13,191 nt of DNA from Alphaproteobacteria bacterium (GCA_017308345.1 JAFKFE010000259.1:1-13191), one strand, 5' to 3'; numbered from the stretch's first letter, positions 6,980 to 13,191 are shown. Made by a program: numbers and translations. The notes: generated by a model from the letters alone, not told the origin.

Positions 6980-7918
6980 CTAGATATTCTGCTTCACGCC
7001 GTCCTTCGAGGGCATCAGGTCGACGCCGTTCAGCTTGCCGATATGGGTGGCGAGCATCGGCACATACTGCTCCGCGGGCCCGGCGGCGAAGGCGGTCGCG
7101 AAGGAGTTCTTGGTGGCGTTGCCGAGCGGGTTGGCGATGCCGGCGGCTCCCGCCATCGATTCCAGATAGGTCAGGTCCTTGAAGGCGTTGGCGATGCTGA
7201 ACTTGTGCGCGTCGCGGTCGCCCTCCAGCGTCCAGCGCATGAAGGTCTGGTAGAAGCCGCAATCCATGCGGCCGTTACGGATGACGCTGTCGAAGCGCGG
7301 CGGCGAGATGCCGACCTTCTCGGCCAGTGCCAGCGCCTCCGAATAGATCGCGGCATAGCCCAGCGAGATGAAGTTGTTGAGCAATTTCATGCGGTGGCCG
7401 TCGCCAGTGTCGCCGATATGGACGATGCGGCCGGCCCAGGTCTCGATCACCGGCTTCAGCCTGGCGAATACCGCGTCCGGCGCGCCGACCATGGCATCGA
7501 GCGTGCCTTCCCAGGCTTCCTTGGGCGTGCGACTGAGCGGGGCGTCGACATAGTCGACGCCGAGCGCCTTGAGCTCGGCGGCCAAGGCCACGGTCGAGAC
7601 CGGGTCCGAGGTCGAGCAGTCGACGACGACCGAGCCCCTCTTGAGGCCTTCCTTGAGACCGCCGGGGCCACGGATGATGGCTTCAACCTCACGCGAGCCG
7701 GTGACGCAGATGAAGACGATGTCGGATGCCGCGGCAACCTCCCTGGAGGTGGCCGCTTCCCTGGCGCCACGTCCCAAAAGGTCTTCCGCTGGCTTGCGGT
7801 TCCTGCGGCCGAGGAAGGTCAGCGGATAGCCCTTCTCGACGATGTTCTTGGCGATGCCGTGCCCCATCAGGCCAAGGCCGATGAAACCGATGTTTTCGCG
7901 GGCAGCGGTGGTGCTCAT
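6980..7918 (-). CDS. NAD(P)-dependent beta-hydroxyacid dehydrogenase, 3-hydroxyisobutyrate dehydrogenase superfamily
   Basis: This is a 312-residue oxidoreductase of the HIBADH / tartronate semialdehyde reductase / L-threonate dehydrogenase superfamily, which oxidises or reduces the beta-hydroxyl of small hydroxy acids. The Rossmann motif GFIGLGLMGHGIAKN is at residues 11-25. DCSTSDP (100-106) follows the substrate-site DCST pattern. The catalytic lysine is Lys178 in HRMKLLNNF, with Asn181/Asn182 completing the KxxNN signature. The second substrate loop is unusual: DAPLSRTPKEAWEGTL (125-140) stands where many members have DAPVSGG..GA..GTL. The ATG at 7918 follows GGGAAGAG. The gene is divergent from the SDR gene with a shared 147-base promoter region holding a FadR-type palindrome. 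The substrate is unknown; a sugar-acid or semialdehyde step is the best guess. Confidence 0.92.
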   Translation of the reverse strand: MSTTAARENIGFIGLGLMGHGIAKNIVEKGYPLTFLGRRNRKPAEDLLGRGAREAATSREVAAASDIVFICVTGSREVEAIIRGPGGLKEGLKRGSVVVDCSTSDPVSTVALAAELKALGVDYVDAPLSRTPKEAWEGTLDAMVGAPDAVFARLKPVIETWAGRIVHIGDTGDGHRMKLLNNFISLGYAAIYSEALALAEKVGISPPRFDSVIRNGRMDCGFYQTFMRWTLEGDRDAHKFSIANAFKDLTYLESMAGAAGIANPLGNATKNSFATAFAAGPAEQYVPMLATHIGKLNGVDLMPSKDGVKQNI

Positions 7919-8019
7919 GTCGTCTCTCTTCCCTGTGTTTCATGATGATGGGTGCCCGCGCGCCGGGCGATTGTCGAAGGTTTCCACCGATCCTGGTGGC
8001 GGGCGGTTGCGGAATACCA

Positions 8020-8034
8020 TATTGTCTGACAATA
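8020..8034. promoter_or_regulatory. Perfect palindromic FadR/GntR-type operator (site C)
   Basis: TATTGTCTGACAATA is a perfect 15-bp palindrome with a one-base centre. Its core, TTGTCTGACAA, fits the FadR-subfamily consensus TNGTNNNACNA. It lies in the divergent promoter between the dehydrogenase (minus) and the SDR gene (plus), just before a -10-like CATAAT (8037-8042). The likely binder is the FCD-type regulator two genes downstream (9064-9840), acting as a repressor of both directions. Confidence 0.75.
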
Positions 8035-8036
8035 CA

Positions 8037-8042
8037 CATAAT
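8037..8042 (+). promoter_or_regulatory. Candidate -10 box of the SDR-gntR transcript
   Basis: CATAAT matches five of six bases of TATAAT and lies 23 bases before the SDR start codon. The -35 region, about 8014-8019 (ATACCA), is poor. The palindrome at 8020-8034 would occupy the spacer, which suits repression. Confidence 0.35.
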
Positions 8043-8065
8043 TCCTGAGCATTGTGGAGAGCAAA

Positions 8066-8962
8066 ATGACGAAGCGGATCATGTTCACAGGCGGCAGCGG
8101 CAAGGCCGGCCGGCATGTCGTTGAATATCTGGTCGAACATGGCTGCCAGGTGCTCAACATCGACACCAGGCCGCTCGACAATCCTAAGGTGCGGACCTTG
8201 ATCACCGACATCACCGACAGCGGGCAGGTTTTCAACGCGCTGTCGAGCTATATGGGCCTGCACGAGTTCGATCCGTCGCTGAGAGCCCAGCCGGTCGACG
8301 CCGTGGTGCATTTCGCGGCGATCCCGCGCATCATGATCACACCGGACAACGAGGTTTTCCGCATCAATGCGATGGGCACCTACAATGTCGTCGAAGCGGC
8401 GGTGAAGCTCGGCATCCGCAAGGTGATCATCGCCTCCTCGGAGACGACCTACGGCCTGGTCTTCGCCAACGAGCCGCGCAATCCCACGCATTTTCCGCTC
8501 GACGAGGACTATGACGTCGACCCGATGGACTCCTACGCACTGTCGAAAATCGTCAACGAGAAGACCGCGCGGGCTTTCGCGCTGCGCAGCGGCTTCGACA
8601 TCTATGCGCTGCGGATCGGCAACGTCATCGAGCCGCATGAATATTCGCTGTTCCCGAAATGGTTCGCCGACCCGGGTTTCCGCAAGCGCATCGCCTGGAG
8701 CTACATCGACGCGCGCGATCTCGGCCAGATCACCTTGCGGGCCATCGAGAAGGATGGCCTGGGCTACCAGGTGTTCAACGCTGCCAATGACGACACCTCA
8801 TCGGACCTGCCGACGGCGGAACTCCTGAAGCGCTTCTATCCGGGTGTGCCCGTCAAGGTGGAACTCGGCGAATACGAGACGCTGCTTTCGAACCGCAAGG
8901 CGCGCGATGTGCTCGGCTTCCGGCCGCAGCACAGCTGGCGCAAATACGTCAAGACGGCATGA
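8066..8962 (+). CDS. NAD(P)-dependent oxidoreductase / epimerase-like extended SDR
   Basis: This is a 298-residue extended short-chain dehydrogenase/reductase with the NAD-dependent epimerase/dehydratase fold. The nucleotide-binding motif is TGGSGKAG (residues 8-15). DIT at 48-50 fits the adenine-contact Asp, and VVHFAAIPR (80-88) matches the strand-4 motif. The catalytic set is Ser124/Ser125 with Thr127/Thr128 (IIASSETTYG) and Tyr157-x3-Lys161 (SYALSK). The C-terminal lobe shows YIDARDLGQ and FNAANDD, as in sugar-nucleotide epimerases and uronate dehydrogenase-like enzymes. The start is the ATG at 8066 (TGGAGA a few bases upstream); a GTG four codons earlier is possible. Its place beside a hydroxyacid dehydrogenase and an FCD-type regulator favours oxidation of a free sugar or sugar acid over sugar-nucleotide work. 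That is inference. Confidence 0.9.
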   Translation: MTKRIMFTGGSGKAGRHVVEYLVEHGCQVLNIDTRPLDNPKVRTLITDITDSGQVFNALSSYMGLHEFDPSLRAQPVDAVVHFAAIPRIMITPDNEVFRINAMGTYNVVEAAVKLGIRKVIIASSETTYGLVFANEPRNPTHFPLDEDYDVDPMDSYALSKIVNEKTARAFALRSGFDIYALRIGNVIEPHEYSLFPKWFADPGFRKRIAWSYIDARDLGQITLRAIEKDGLGYQVFNAANDDTSSDLPTAELLKRFYPGVPVKVELGEYETLLSNRKARDVLGFRPQHSWRKYVKTA

Positions 8963-9007
8963 GGCGGCGCCAAATGCCGGTTGAGCTGTGCACATCCGCG
9001 CGGGTTG

Positions 9008-9026
9008 TGGCAAAGCGGGCTTGCCA
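9008..9026. repeat. Short inverted repeat upstream of the gntR-type gene
   Basis: TGGCAA (9008-9013) and TTGCCA (9021-9026) form an inverted repeat with seven bases between, in the 101-base gap before the regulator. It does not fit TNGTNNNACNA. It may be a second operator, a small hairpin or chance. TTGACA at 9030-9035 could be a -35 box, but no good -10 follows. Confidence 0.25.
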
Positions 9027-9063
9027 TGCTTGACAGCTTCTGAAAACGGGATTTTCTGGAACC

Positions 9064-9840
9064 ATGCGGGACGCGAAGCCGAACAACGAAAAAAGGTCGA
9101 CGAAAACGGCAGCCGCGGAGCGTGCCGCCGGGGTTCGCCGGGCCAACGCGCCACGCATTCCGGGCGCCAGCGTGCACACTTCTTTAGCCAGCGAGATCGG
9201 GCTTCGGATCGTGCGCGGCGACTATCCGCCGGGCACCATCCTGCCCAACGAGGCAAAATGGTCGGAAACCTTCGACGTCAGCCGCTCCGCGGTGCGCGAG
9301 GCGATCAAGATGCTGATGGCGAAGAGCCTTCTGGCTTCGCGGCCGAAGATCGGCAGCTGGGTCGAACCGAAGGAGCGCTGGAACCTTCTGGACCGGGATG
9401 TGCTGTCCTGGTACGCGACCTCGCCGGATCGCGAGGTTTTCCTGAGGACGGTGCAGGAATTCCGCCACATCATCGAGCCGGAGGCGGCGGCTTTCGCAGC
9501 GATGCGGCGCACCGACGAGCAGATGGCCGAGATCAGCCGGGCCTGTGGCGAGATGGGCGAGGCCACCAATCTGCAGGAGCGCACCCGCGCCGACACGCGC
9601 TTTCACCTCGCCATCCTGAGGGCCTCGGGCAACGACCTGCTGGTGCCGTTGGGCGTGCTGATCGAATCCGCGTTCGACCACCTCTTCACCTATACGACGC
9701 GTGAATTGGACGATCTGCAGCATGTCCAGAAACTGCATGAGGCGATCGAAAGGAATATCCGCCTGAAGAGGCCGGATGCGGCGCGCAACGCGGTCCGCAA
9801 GCTGCTGGCCAATACCGACGAAGTGATTCAATCTCGTTAG
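9064..9840 (+). CDS. FadR-subfamily (FCD) GntR transcriptional regulator, DgoR-like
   Basis: This is a 258-residue regulator. The winged HTH covers about residues 38-104 (LASEIGLRIVRGDYPPGTIL, NEAKWSETFDVSRSAVREAI, then SWVEP). The linker WNLLDRDVLSWY resembles the WNYLDTDVLQW segment of the galactonate regulator DgoR. The all-helical FCD effector domain follows, with candidate metal ligands Asp177 and His181 (ADTRFHLAIL) and His225 (LHEAIERN). The basic N-terminal stretch of about 35 residues is longer than usual and may be partly leader; the ribosome site before the ATG at 9064 is weak. The gene lies 101 bases after the SDR gene on the same strand, and three sites matching its subfamily consensus occur in this window. 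It most likely represses the local catabolic genes and is released by a carboxylated or sugar-acid effector. Confidence 0.93.
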   Translation: MRDAKPNNEKRSTKTAAAERAAGVRRANAPRIPGASVHTSLASEIGLRIVRGDYPPGTILPNEAKWSETFDVSRSAVREAIKMLMAKSLLASRPKIGSWVEPKERWNLLDRDVLSWYATSPDREVFLRTVQEFRHIIEPEAAAFAAMRRTDEQMAEISRACGEMGEATNLQERTRADTRFHLAILRASGNDLLVPLGVLIESAFDHLFTYTTRELDDLQHVQKLHEAIERNIRLKRPDAARNAVRKLLANTDEVIQSR

Positions 9841-9863
9841 GGCCTGTCGAGGCGCGAGCAGAT

Positions 9864-10157
9864 CTAATCCTGATCCTGCTTCTCGCGGCCGAAGGCGGCG
9901 CGCAGCTCGTCCTTAGCTTTTTCCAATACCTTCTTGCGCTCTTCGGGCAGGTTCCTACCCGCGCGGTTGATGTAGAAATTCAGCATCGACATGGCGGACT
10001 GGAACGGCTCCGCCTTGCGGCGGTCGCTATGCTCGGCCAAATGTTTCAGCGAGGCGGCGATCTTCCTGGCGTCGTCGGATTCGAAGACGTGATCCTCAAG
10101 ATCCAGCGCGTCGCTGTGCTCGGTCACATCGGCCGACCATTTTTTGTGAGAGACCAT
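9864..10157 (-). CDS. DUF3175 family small protein
   Basis: This is a charged 97-residue protein. I recognise the DUF3175 pattern from KKWSADVTEHSDALDLE at the N-terminus, ARKIAASLKHLAEHSDRRK in the middle, and SAMSMLNFYINRAGRNLP followed by a KAKDELRAAFGRE-like end. It has no signal peptide or membrane segment, and its function is unknown in the family. The ATG at 10157 is preceded by GGAAAGGAG at good spacing. The same frame stays open to about 10721 on this strand, but that part overlaps the MFS gene and has biased, non-protein-like composition, so I reject it. The gene is convergent with the gntR-type gene (23 bases apart) and divergent from the MFS gene. It looks like a stand-alone gene unrelated to the transport clusters. 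Confidence 0.88.
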   Translation of the reverse strand: MVSHKKWSADVTEHSDALDLEDHVFESDDARKIAASLKHLAEHSDRRKAEPFQSAMSMLNFYINRAGRNLPEERKKVLEKAKDELRAAFGREKQDQD

Positions 10158-10298
10158 CGCGAAACTCCTTTCCTCAGGAACAACCCCTAGCGGTAAGACG
10201 GGTTCCAGTTCTGGAGCCACTGATTTGCCGGATCTGGCGCTGCTCGGTTCAACAGATGCGCCGATAGTGACGCCGAACCAACAGGTCCTTGGCGGCGG

Positions 10299-11543
10299 AT
10301 GGGAAGCGCCTTGACGACGGTAACTGCAAACGCAGCCGGCAGCTCCGGCATCGATAGCGGCTACGCCTGGATGCGGCTCGCCGTCTCGATGCTGCTCGCC
10401 ACGATCGGCTGTGTCGGAAATTGGGCGGTGGTCGTGGTGTTGCCTGCCGTCCAGGCTGAATTCGACATAGACCGTGCTGCTGCCTCGATGCCATTCACCG
10501 CAACCATGGTCGGCTTCGCCGCCGGCAATGTGCTGATCGGCCGGTTTGTCGACCGCCTGGGCTACTGGGTGCCGGCCATGGTTTCCACCGTGGCGCTTGC
10601 CGCCGGCTTCCTGCTCGCGGCCATGTCGCAGTCCATCCTGCAATTCACCGTGGCCCAGGGCGTTCTGATCGGTGTCGGCACGGCCGCGATCTTCGGGCCG
10701 CTGATTGCCGATATATCCCACTGGTTCAACCAGCGCCGCGGCGTCGCCATGACGGCGGCTGCGTCCGGCAACTATCTTGCCGGCGTGGTATGGCCGACGC
10801 TCATGCCCTATCTAATCCAGGGGCACGGCTGGCGTTTTACTTACGCGGCCATCGGCATCTTCTGCGTCGCAACCATGGTGCCGCTGGTGCTGATGCTGCG
10901 ACGCGGGGCGCCAAGGCAGGCTGCCGCCGGTTCGGCGGGCGCCAGAGCCGTTCAGCCGATTTCACTGTCGCCGGCCGCGTTGCAGGTTCTGCTGGTCGCA
11001 GCCGGCCTTGGTTGCTGTATCGCGATGTCGATGCCGCAGGTCCACATCGTCGCCTATTGCATGGATCTCGGCTATGGCGTGGCGCATGGCGCGGACATGC
11101 TGTCGATCATGATGGCGGCGGGCGTTGTCAGCCGGCTCGGCTCAGGCTTCATCGCTGACCGGATCGGCGGCGTGAAGACGCTGCTGATAGGCTCGGCGCT
11201 GCAATGCTTGTCGCTCTTTTTCTACATTCCCTTCAATGGCTTGGCCTCGCTCTATGTCGTGTCGGCGGTGTTCGGGCTGTCGCAGGGCGGCATCGTACCG
11301 TGTTATGCGATCATCATTCGCGAATACATGCCCGCCAAGGAAGCGGGGCAGCGCATCGGCACGGTGCTGACGGCGACGATCTTCGGCATGGCCATCGGCG
11401 GCTGGATGTCGGGCTGGATCTATGATCTCACCGGTTCCTATGCCGCGGCTTTCCTCAACGGCATTGCCTGGAACCTCGTCAACATTGCCGCGATGACGCT
11501 GCTGCTGTGGAAGGCCAACAGGAGCGCGACCGCGATCGCCTGA
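10299..11543 (+). CDS. Major facilitator superfamily transporter (probable organic-acid / monocarboxylate type)
   Basis: This is a 414-residue inner-membrane permease with about 12 hydrophobic segments in two halves joined by a polar loop near residues 203-220. The loop after the second helix has the MFS motif GRFVDRLGYW (81-90), and the second half repeats it as GFIADRIGG. HWFNQRRGVAM (141-151) resembles the loop found in the oxalate/formate and monocarboxylate-type branch, which suggests an organic-acid substrate, though not firmly. The ATG at 10299 has a poor ribosome site; the TTG at 10311 is an alternative. A 141-base gap separates it from the divergent DUF3175 gene. The LacI-type regulator follows after 146 bases on the same strand and may or may not share a transcript. 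Confidence 0.88.
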   Translation: MGSALTTVTANAAGSSGIDSGYAWMRLAVSMLLATIGCVGNWAVVVVLPAVQAEFDIDRAAASMPFTATMVGFAAGNVLIGRFVDRLGYWVPAMVSTVALAAGFLLAAMSQSILQFTVAQGVLIGVGTAAIFGPLIADISHWFNQRRGVAMTAAASGNYLAGVVWPTLMPYLIQGHGWRFTYAAIGIFCVATMVPLVLMLRRGAPRQAAAGSAGARAVQPISLSPAALQVLLVAAGLGCCIAMSMPQVHIVAYCMDLGYGVAHGADMLSIMMAAGVVSRLGSGFIADRIGGVKTLLIGSALQCLSLFFYIPFNGLASLYVVSAVFGLSQGGIVPCYAIIIREYMPAKEAGQRIGTVLTATIFGMAIGGWMSGWIYDLTGSYAAAFLNGIAWNLVNIAAMTLLLWKANRSATAIA

Positions 11544-11689
11544 GGCGGCTCATCGGACCGGTGCCTCGGCCGGCTTGCTTGACAACCGATGGTGCATGCG
11601 CGACCCCAGACAGGCAGAGTTCAGGTTGGGCGATACTGGATGCCGATCTTCGTTTCGTTGCCGTCTGCCGAAGACGTGGGGACAAGGCG

Positions 11690-12718
11690 TTGACCAAGCC
11701 GCGCTCGCGCCGTGGCGGCGGCCGTCCGACCATCTCCGACGTGGCGCGCAAGGCCGGTGTCGGCGCGATCACGGTATCGCGCGCGTTGCGCGAGCCGGGG
11801 CGGGTGTCGGAGGACCTTCGCCGGCAGATACTGGCCGCGGTCGATGAGCTTGGCTACGTGCCGGACCCCAACGCGCGCGCGCTCGCCTCGGCGCGCGCCG
11901 AGGTGTTCGGCGTGCTGGTGCCTTCGCTCACCAACAACGTCTTCGCCGAAGTGGTGCGCGGCATCTATGACAGCCTTTCCGACAGTCCGTTCCGCATCCA
12001 GATCGGCAACACGCATTATTCGGGCCTCGAGGAGGAGCGGCTGCTGCAGGTCTTCGGATCGCAGCGGCCGGCGGCGCTGATCGTGGCCGGCATCGACCAG
12101 ACTCCCGGCGCGCGGCGATTGCTGGAGAATGCTGGCTGCCCGGTGGTGCAGATCATGGAAACCGGGGCCGATCCGGTCGATATGCTGGTCGGCTTTTCGC
12201 ATTTCGACGGCGGCAGGACGGCCACCGAGCATCTGCTGCGGGCCGGATACCGCAAGATCGGATTCATCGGCGCGCGCATGGATCCGCGCTCGCAGCGACG
12301 CCTTGCCGGCTACCGCGCCGCCATGGAGGCCGCCGGCCTGTTCGAGCCACGCCTAGTCACCACAACGCCTGTGCCGTCAAGCGTGAGCCTCGGGCGCGAG
12401 CTGTTCCGCGACGCGCTGGCCAAGATGCCGACGACAGACGGCGTTTTCTGCAACAATGACGATATCGCGCTCGGCGTTCTGTTCGAATGCCATCGAGCGT
12501 CGCTCGACGTGCCGAAGCAGATCGGCATTGTCGGCTTCAACGATCTCGACATGATGCAGGTGTCGTTTCCTTCGATCACCAGCGTGCGCACGCACCGCTA
12601 TGAAATCGGTACCCGCGCCGTTGCCATGGCGCTCGCGGCAATCGCCGGAAACCGGCCGGAACAGCGGGTCGTCGATCTCGGTTTCGAGCTTATGCCACGC
12701 GAGAGCACCGCCCGCTGA
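11690..12718 (+). CDS. LacI-family transcriptional regulator (gluconate GntR-type)
   Basis: This is a 342-residue repressor. The HTH is TISDVARKAGVGAITVSRAL (14-33) and the hinge helix is NARALASAR (61-69). A periplasmic-binding-protein-like sensor follows, with GVLVPSLTNNVFAEVVRGI (74-92), the linker ETGADPVDMLVGFS (157-170), and CNNDDIALGVLFEC (254-267). DPxDMxVGFS and the overall style resemble the gluconate repressor GntR of the LacI family more than LacI or RbsR. The frame is open from 11507, but that extension overlaps the MFS gene and is not protein-like. The best start is the TTG at 11690, with GGGGACAAGG upstream; this gives a normal length. A perfect 16-bp LacI-type palindrome lies 43 bases after its stop, in front of the next operon, so it probably represses the downstream sugar-binding protein operon. 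Confidence 0.93.
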   Translation: MTKPRSRRGGGRPTISDVARKAGVGAITVSRALREPGRVSEDLRRQILAAVDELGYVPDPNARALASARAEVFGVLVPSLTNNVFAEVVRGIYDSLSDSPFRIQIGNTHYSGLEEERLLQVFGSQRPAALIVAGIDQTPGARRLLENAGCPVVQIMETGADPVDMLVGFSHFDGGRTATEHLLRAGYRKIGFIGARMDPRSQRRLAGYRAAMEAAGLFEPRLVTTTPVPSSVSLGRELFRDALAKMPTTDGVFCNNDDIALGVLFECHRASLDVPKQIGIVGFNDLDMMQVSFPSITSVRTHRYEIGTRAVAMALAAIAGNRPEQRVVDLGFELMPRESTAR

Positions 12719-12747
12719 CGAACACGGAAAAATGACGAAGTCGGCGC

Positions 12748-12776
12748 TTTACAGCTCGACATGGTAGCGCTACCAT
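12748..12776 (+). promoter_or_regulatory. Candidate promoter overlapping the LacI-type operator
   Basis: TTTACA (12748-12753) is followed after 17 bases by TACCAT (12771-12776), which keeps four of six -10 bases. The -10 box is the right arm of the operator palindrome, a layout that would let a bound repressor block RNA polymerase. Confidence 0.35.
12761..12776. promoter_or_regulatory. Perfect 16-bp LacI-family operator
   Basis: ATGGTAGCGCTACCAT is a perfect even palindrome with a central CG, the form typical of LacI/GalR-family operators. It is 43 bases downstream of the LacI-type gene and about 230 bases upstream of the binding-protein start. The adjacent regulator is the obvious binder. 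Confidence 0.8.
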
Positions 12777-12812
12777 TTGTCTGTAAAATCGACATCTGGA
12801 GGTGCGGTATCC

Positions 12813-12861
12813 TGTTTATTATACATAAACAACAGCTTTATCTTGTTTATTATGTATAATA
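12813..12861. repeat. AT-rich repeated half-sites with embedded TATAAT
   Basis: TGTTTATTAT occurs at 12813-12822 and again at 12844-12853, exactly 31 bases (about three helical turns) apart. The first copy is part of a 7-bp-arm palindrome, TGTTTATTATACATAAACA (12813-12831). The second is part of TATTATGTATAATA (12848-12861), which contains TATAAT (12855-12860). ATAAACAA (12825-12832) is also the reverse complement of TTGTTTAT (12843-12850). The block stands out in GC-rich DNA and looks like a tandem binding site for an unidentified regulator over a promoter. Confidence 0.6.
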
Positions 12862-13002
12862 TGATAGTTTTGGATGCCTAGGAGTGAGGGGAAGGCAGGG
12901 TGATTCAAATTCACCCGGCAAGCGCTTCGGTCAGGCAGGAGGGTGCCGCCGAGAGCGTCAGGACTTCAAAGTTCAGCAGATCTGCAATTGGGAGGAATAC
13001 CG

Positions 13003-13191
13003 ATGATCAAGTCACTCGTTGGCGGCGTCGTTGCCGCCACTGCATTCGTCATGCTCAACTCGGCCGCCATGGCCGCAGGGCCGGAAATCGTCTCTGGCCC
13101 CGCCGCTCAGCCGGATTGTTTCGCGCCATGGTCGGCGGATACCAAATTCTTCAAATTCCCCAAGAAGGAAGGCCCGTTCCGCATCGCCTTC
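13003..13191 (+). CDS. Periplasmic sugar-binding protein of an ABC transporter; C-terminus outside window
   Basis: These are the first 63 residues of a secreted protein. The ATG at 13003 follows GGGAGGA. The signal peptide is MIKSLVGGVVAATAFVMLNS plus AAMA, with cleavage likely after Ala24. The mature start (GPEIVSGPAAQPDCFAPWSA, then DTKFFKFPKKEGPFRIAF) matches, from memory, a group of rhizobial sugar ABC transporter binding proteins in which a VNGF-type strand follows next. The ligand is unknown. It is not a paralogue close to the broken protein at 5959-6872, whose mature end begins KKQLVIVVKGLDNPFF. It is probably the first gene of an importer operon controlled by the LacI-type regulator just upstream. 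Confidence 0.85.
   Translation, partial: MIKSLVGGVVAATAFVMLNSAAMAAGPEIVSGPAAQPDCFAPWSADTKFFKFPKKEGPFRIAF

Larger units (their letters stand above)
12719..13002. promoter_or_regulatory. Control region of the second sugar-transport operon
   Basis: This 284-base stretch between the LacI-type gene and the binding-protein gene has no gene. It holds the LacI-type palindrome (12761-12776) over a candidate promoter, an AT-rich cluster of repeated half-sites with TATAAT (12813-12861), an 8-bp palindrome AAGCGCTT (12920-12927), and a strong ribosome site GGGAGGA just before the start at 13003. Confidence 0.7.

Noticed and set aside
6833..7945. A 370-codon plus-strand open frame opposite the HIBADH-type gene
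   Set aside because: It overlaps a well-supported dehydrogenase gene on the other strand, runs through the terminator at 6905-6934, and has no recognisable motif.
10158..10721. Upstream extension of the DUF3175 frame to about 285 codons
   Set aside because: It overlaps the start of the MFS gene antisense. The DUF3175 domain begins at 10157 with its own strong ribosome site, and the added segment has no family resemblance.
11579..11610. TTGACA at 11579-11584 as a promoter for the LacI-type gene
   Set aside because: No acceptable -10 box follows at 16-18 bases; the region there is GC-rich (CGACCCCAGA).
11507..11689. Upstream extension of the LacI-type frame
   Set aside because: It overlaps the end of the MFS gene, lacks a ribosome site, and would put 61 odd residues before a HTH that is normally near the N-terminus.
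12920..12927. AAGCGCTT palindrome near the second binding-protein gene, similar to the core of many LacI/GalR sites
   Set aside because: It is only 8 bp with no extended symmetry, common by chance in GC-rich DNA, and lies well downstream of the candidate promoters.

Overview
The window is GC-rich (strong G/C preference at third codon positions) and looks like the chromosome, or a large replicon, of an alphaproteobacterium. The ABC sugar importers, the FCD-type GntR and LacI regulators and the DUF3175 protein suggest Rhizobiales, Mesorhizobium-like. This placement comes from protein style only; there is no rRNA or tRNA. All genes are accessory catabolism, transport or regulation. I see no mobile element, CRISPR array, tRNA or phage gene.

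Block 1 (1-5509, all minus strand). Read in the direction of transcription it holds a sugar-type ABC ATPase (4766-5509), its permease (3725-4723), an AraC-family regulator with a cupin-like sensor half (2726-3553), a small SRPBCC protein (2177-2620), and the three subunits of a molybdenum hydroxylase of the xanthine dehydrogenase / CO dehydrogenase superfamily: FAD (1370-2164), 2Fe-2S (829-1311) and the Mo subunit (1-819, cut by the window edge). Divergent from it, across a 449-base control region, lies the matching periplasmic binding protein (5959-6872). It is broken by an out-of-frame internal deletion at about 6280-6285, so the importer may lack its own receptor. A rho-independent terminator follows at 6905-6934.

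Block 2 (6980-9840). A beta-hydroxyacid dehydrogenase of the 3-hydroxyisobutyrate dehydrogenase superfamily (minus) is divergent from an extended SDR / sugar-nucleotide-epimerase-like enzyme (plus), which is followed by a FadR-subfamily (FCD) GntR regulator. A perfect 15-bp palindrome in the divergent promoter fits the FadR-type consensus TNGTNNNACNA. Two further matches lie in the control region between the ABC operon and the broken binding-protein gene. This suggests one regulon joining the importer, the Mo hydroxylase and the two dehydrogenases, perhaps for a sugar, sugar acid or related aldehyde. The substrate cannot be read from the sequence.

Block 3 (9864-13191). A small DUF3175 protein (minus), an MFS permease (plus) and a LacI-family regulator of the gluconate GntR type (plus, probable TTG start) precede a 284-base regulatory region. 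That region contains a perfect 16-bp LacI-type palindrome over a candidate promoter and an unusual AT-rich cluster of repeated half-sites with a TATAAT box. It leads into the start of a second periplasmic sugar-binding protein (13003 to the window end), presumably the first gene of another ABC importer operon.
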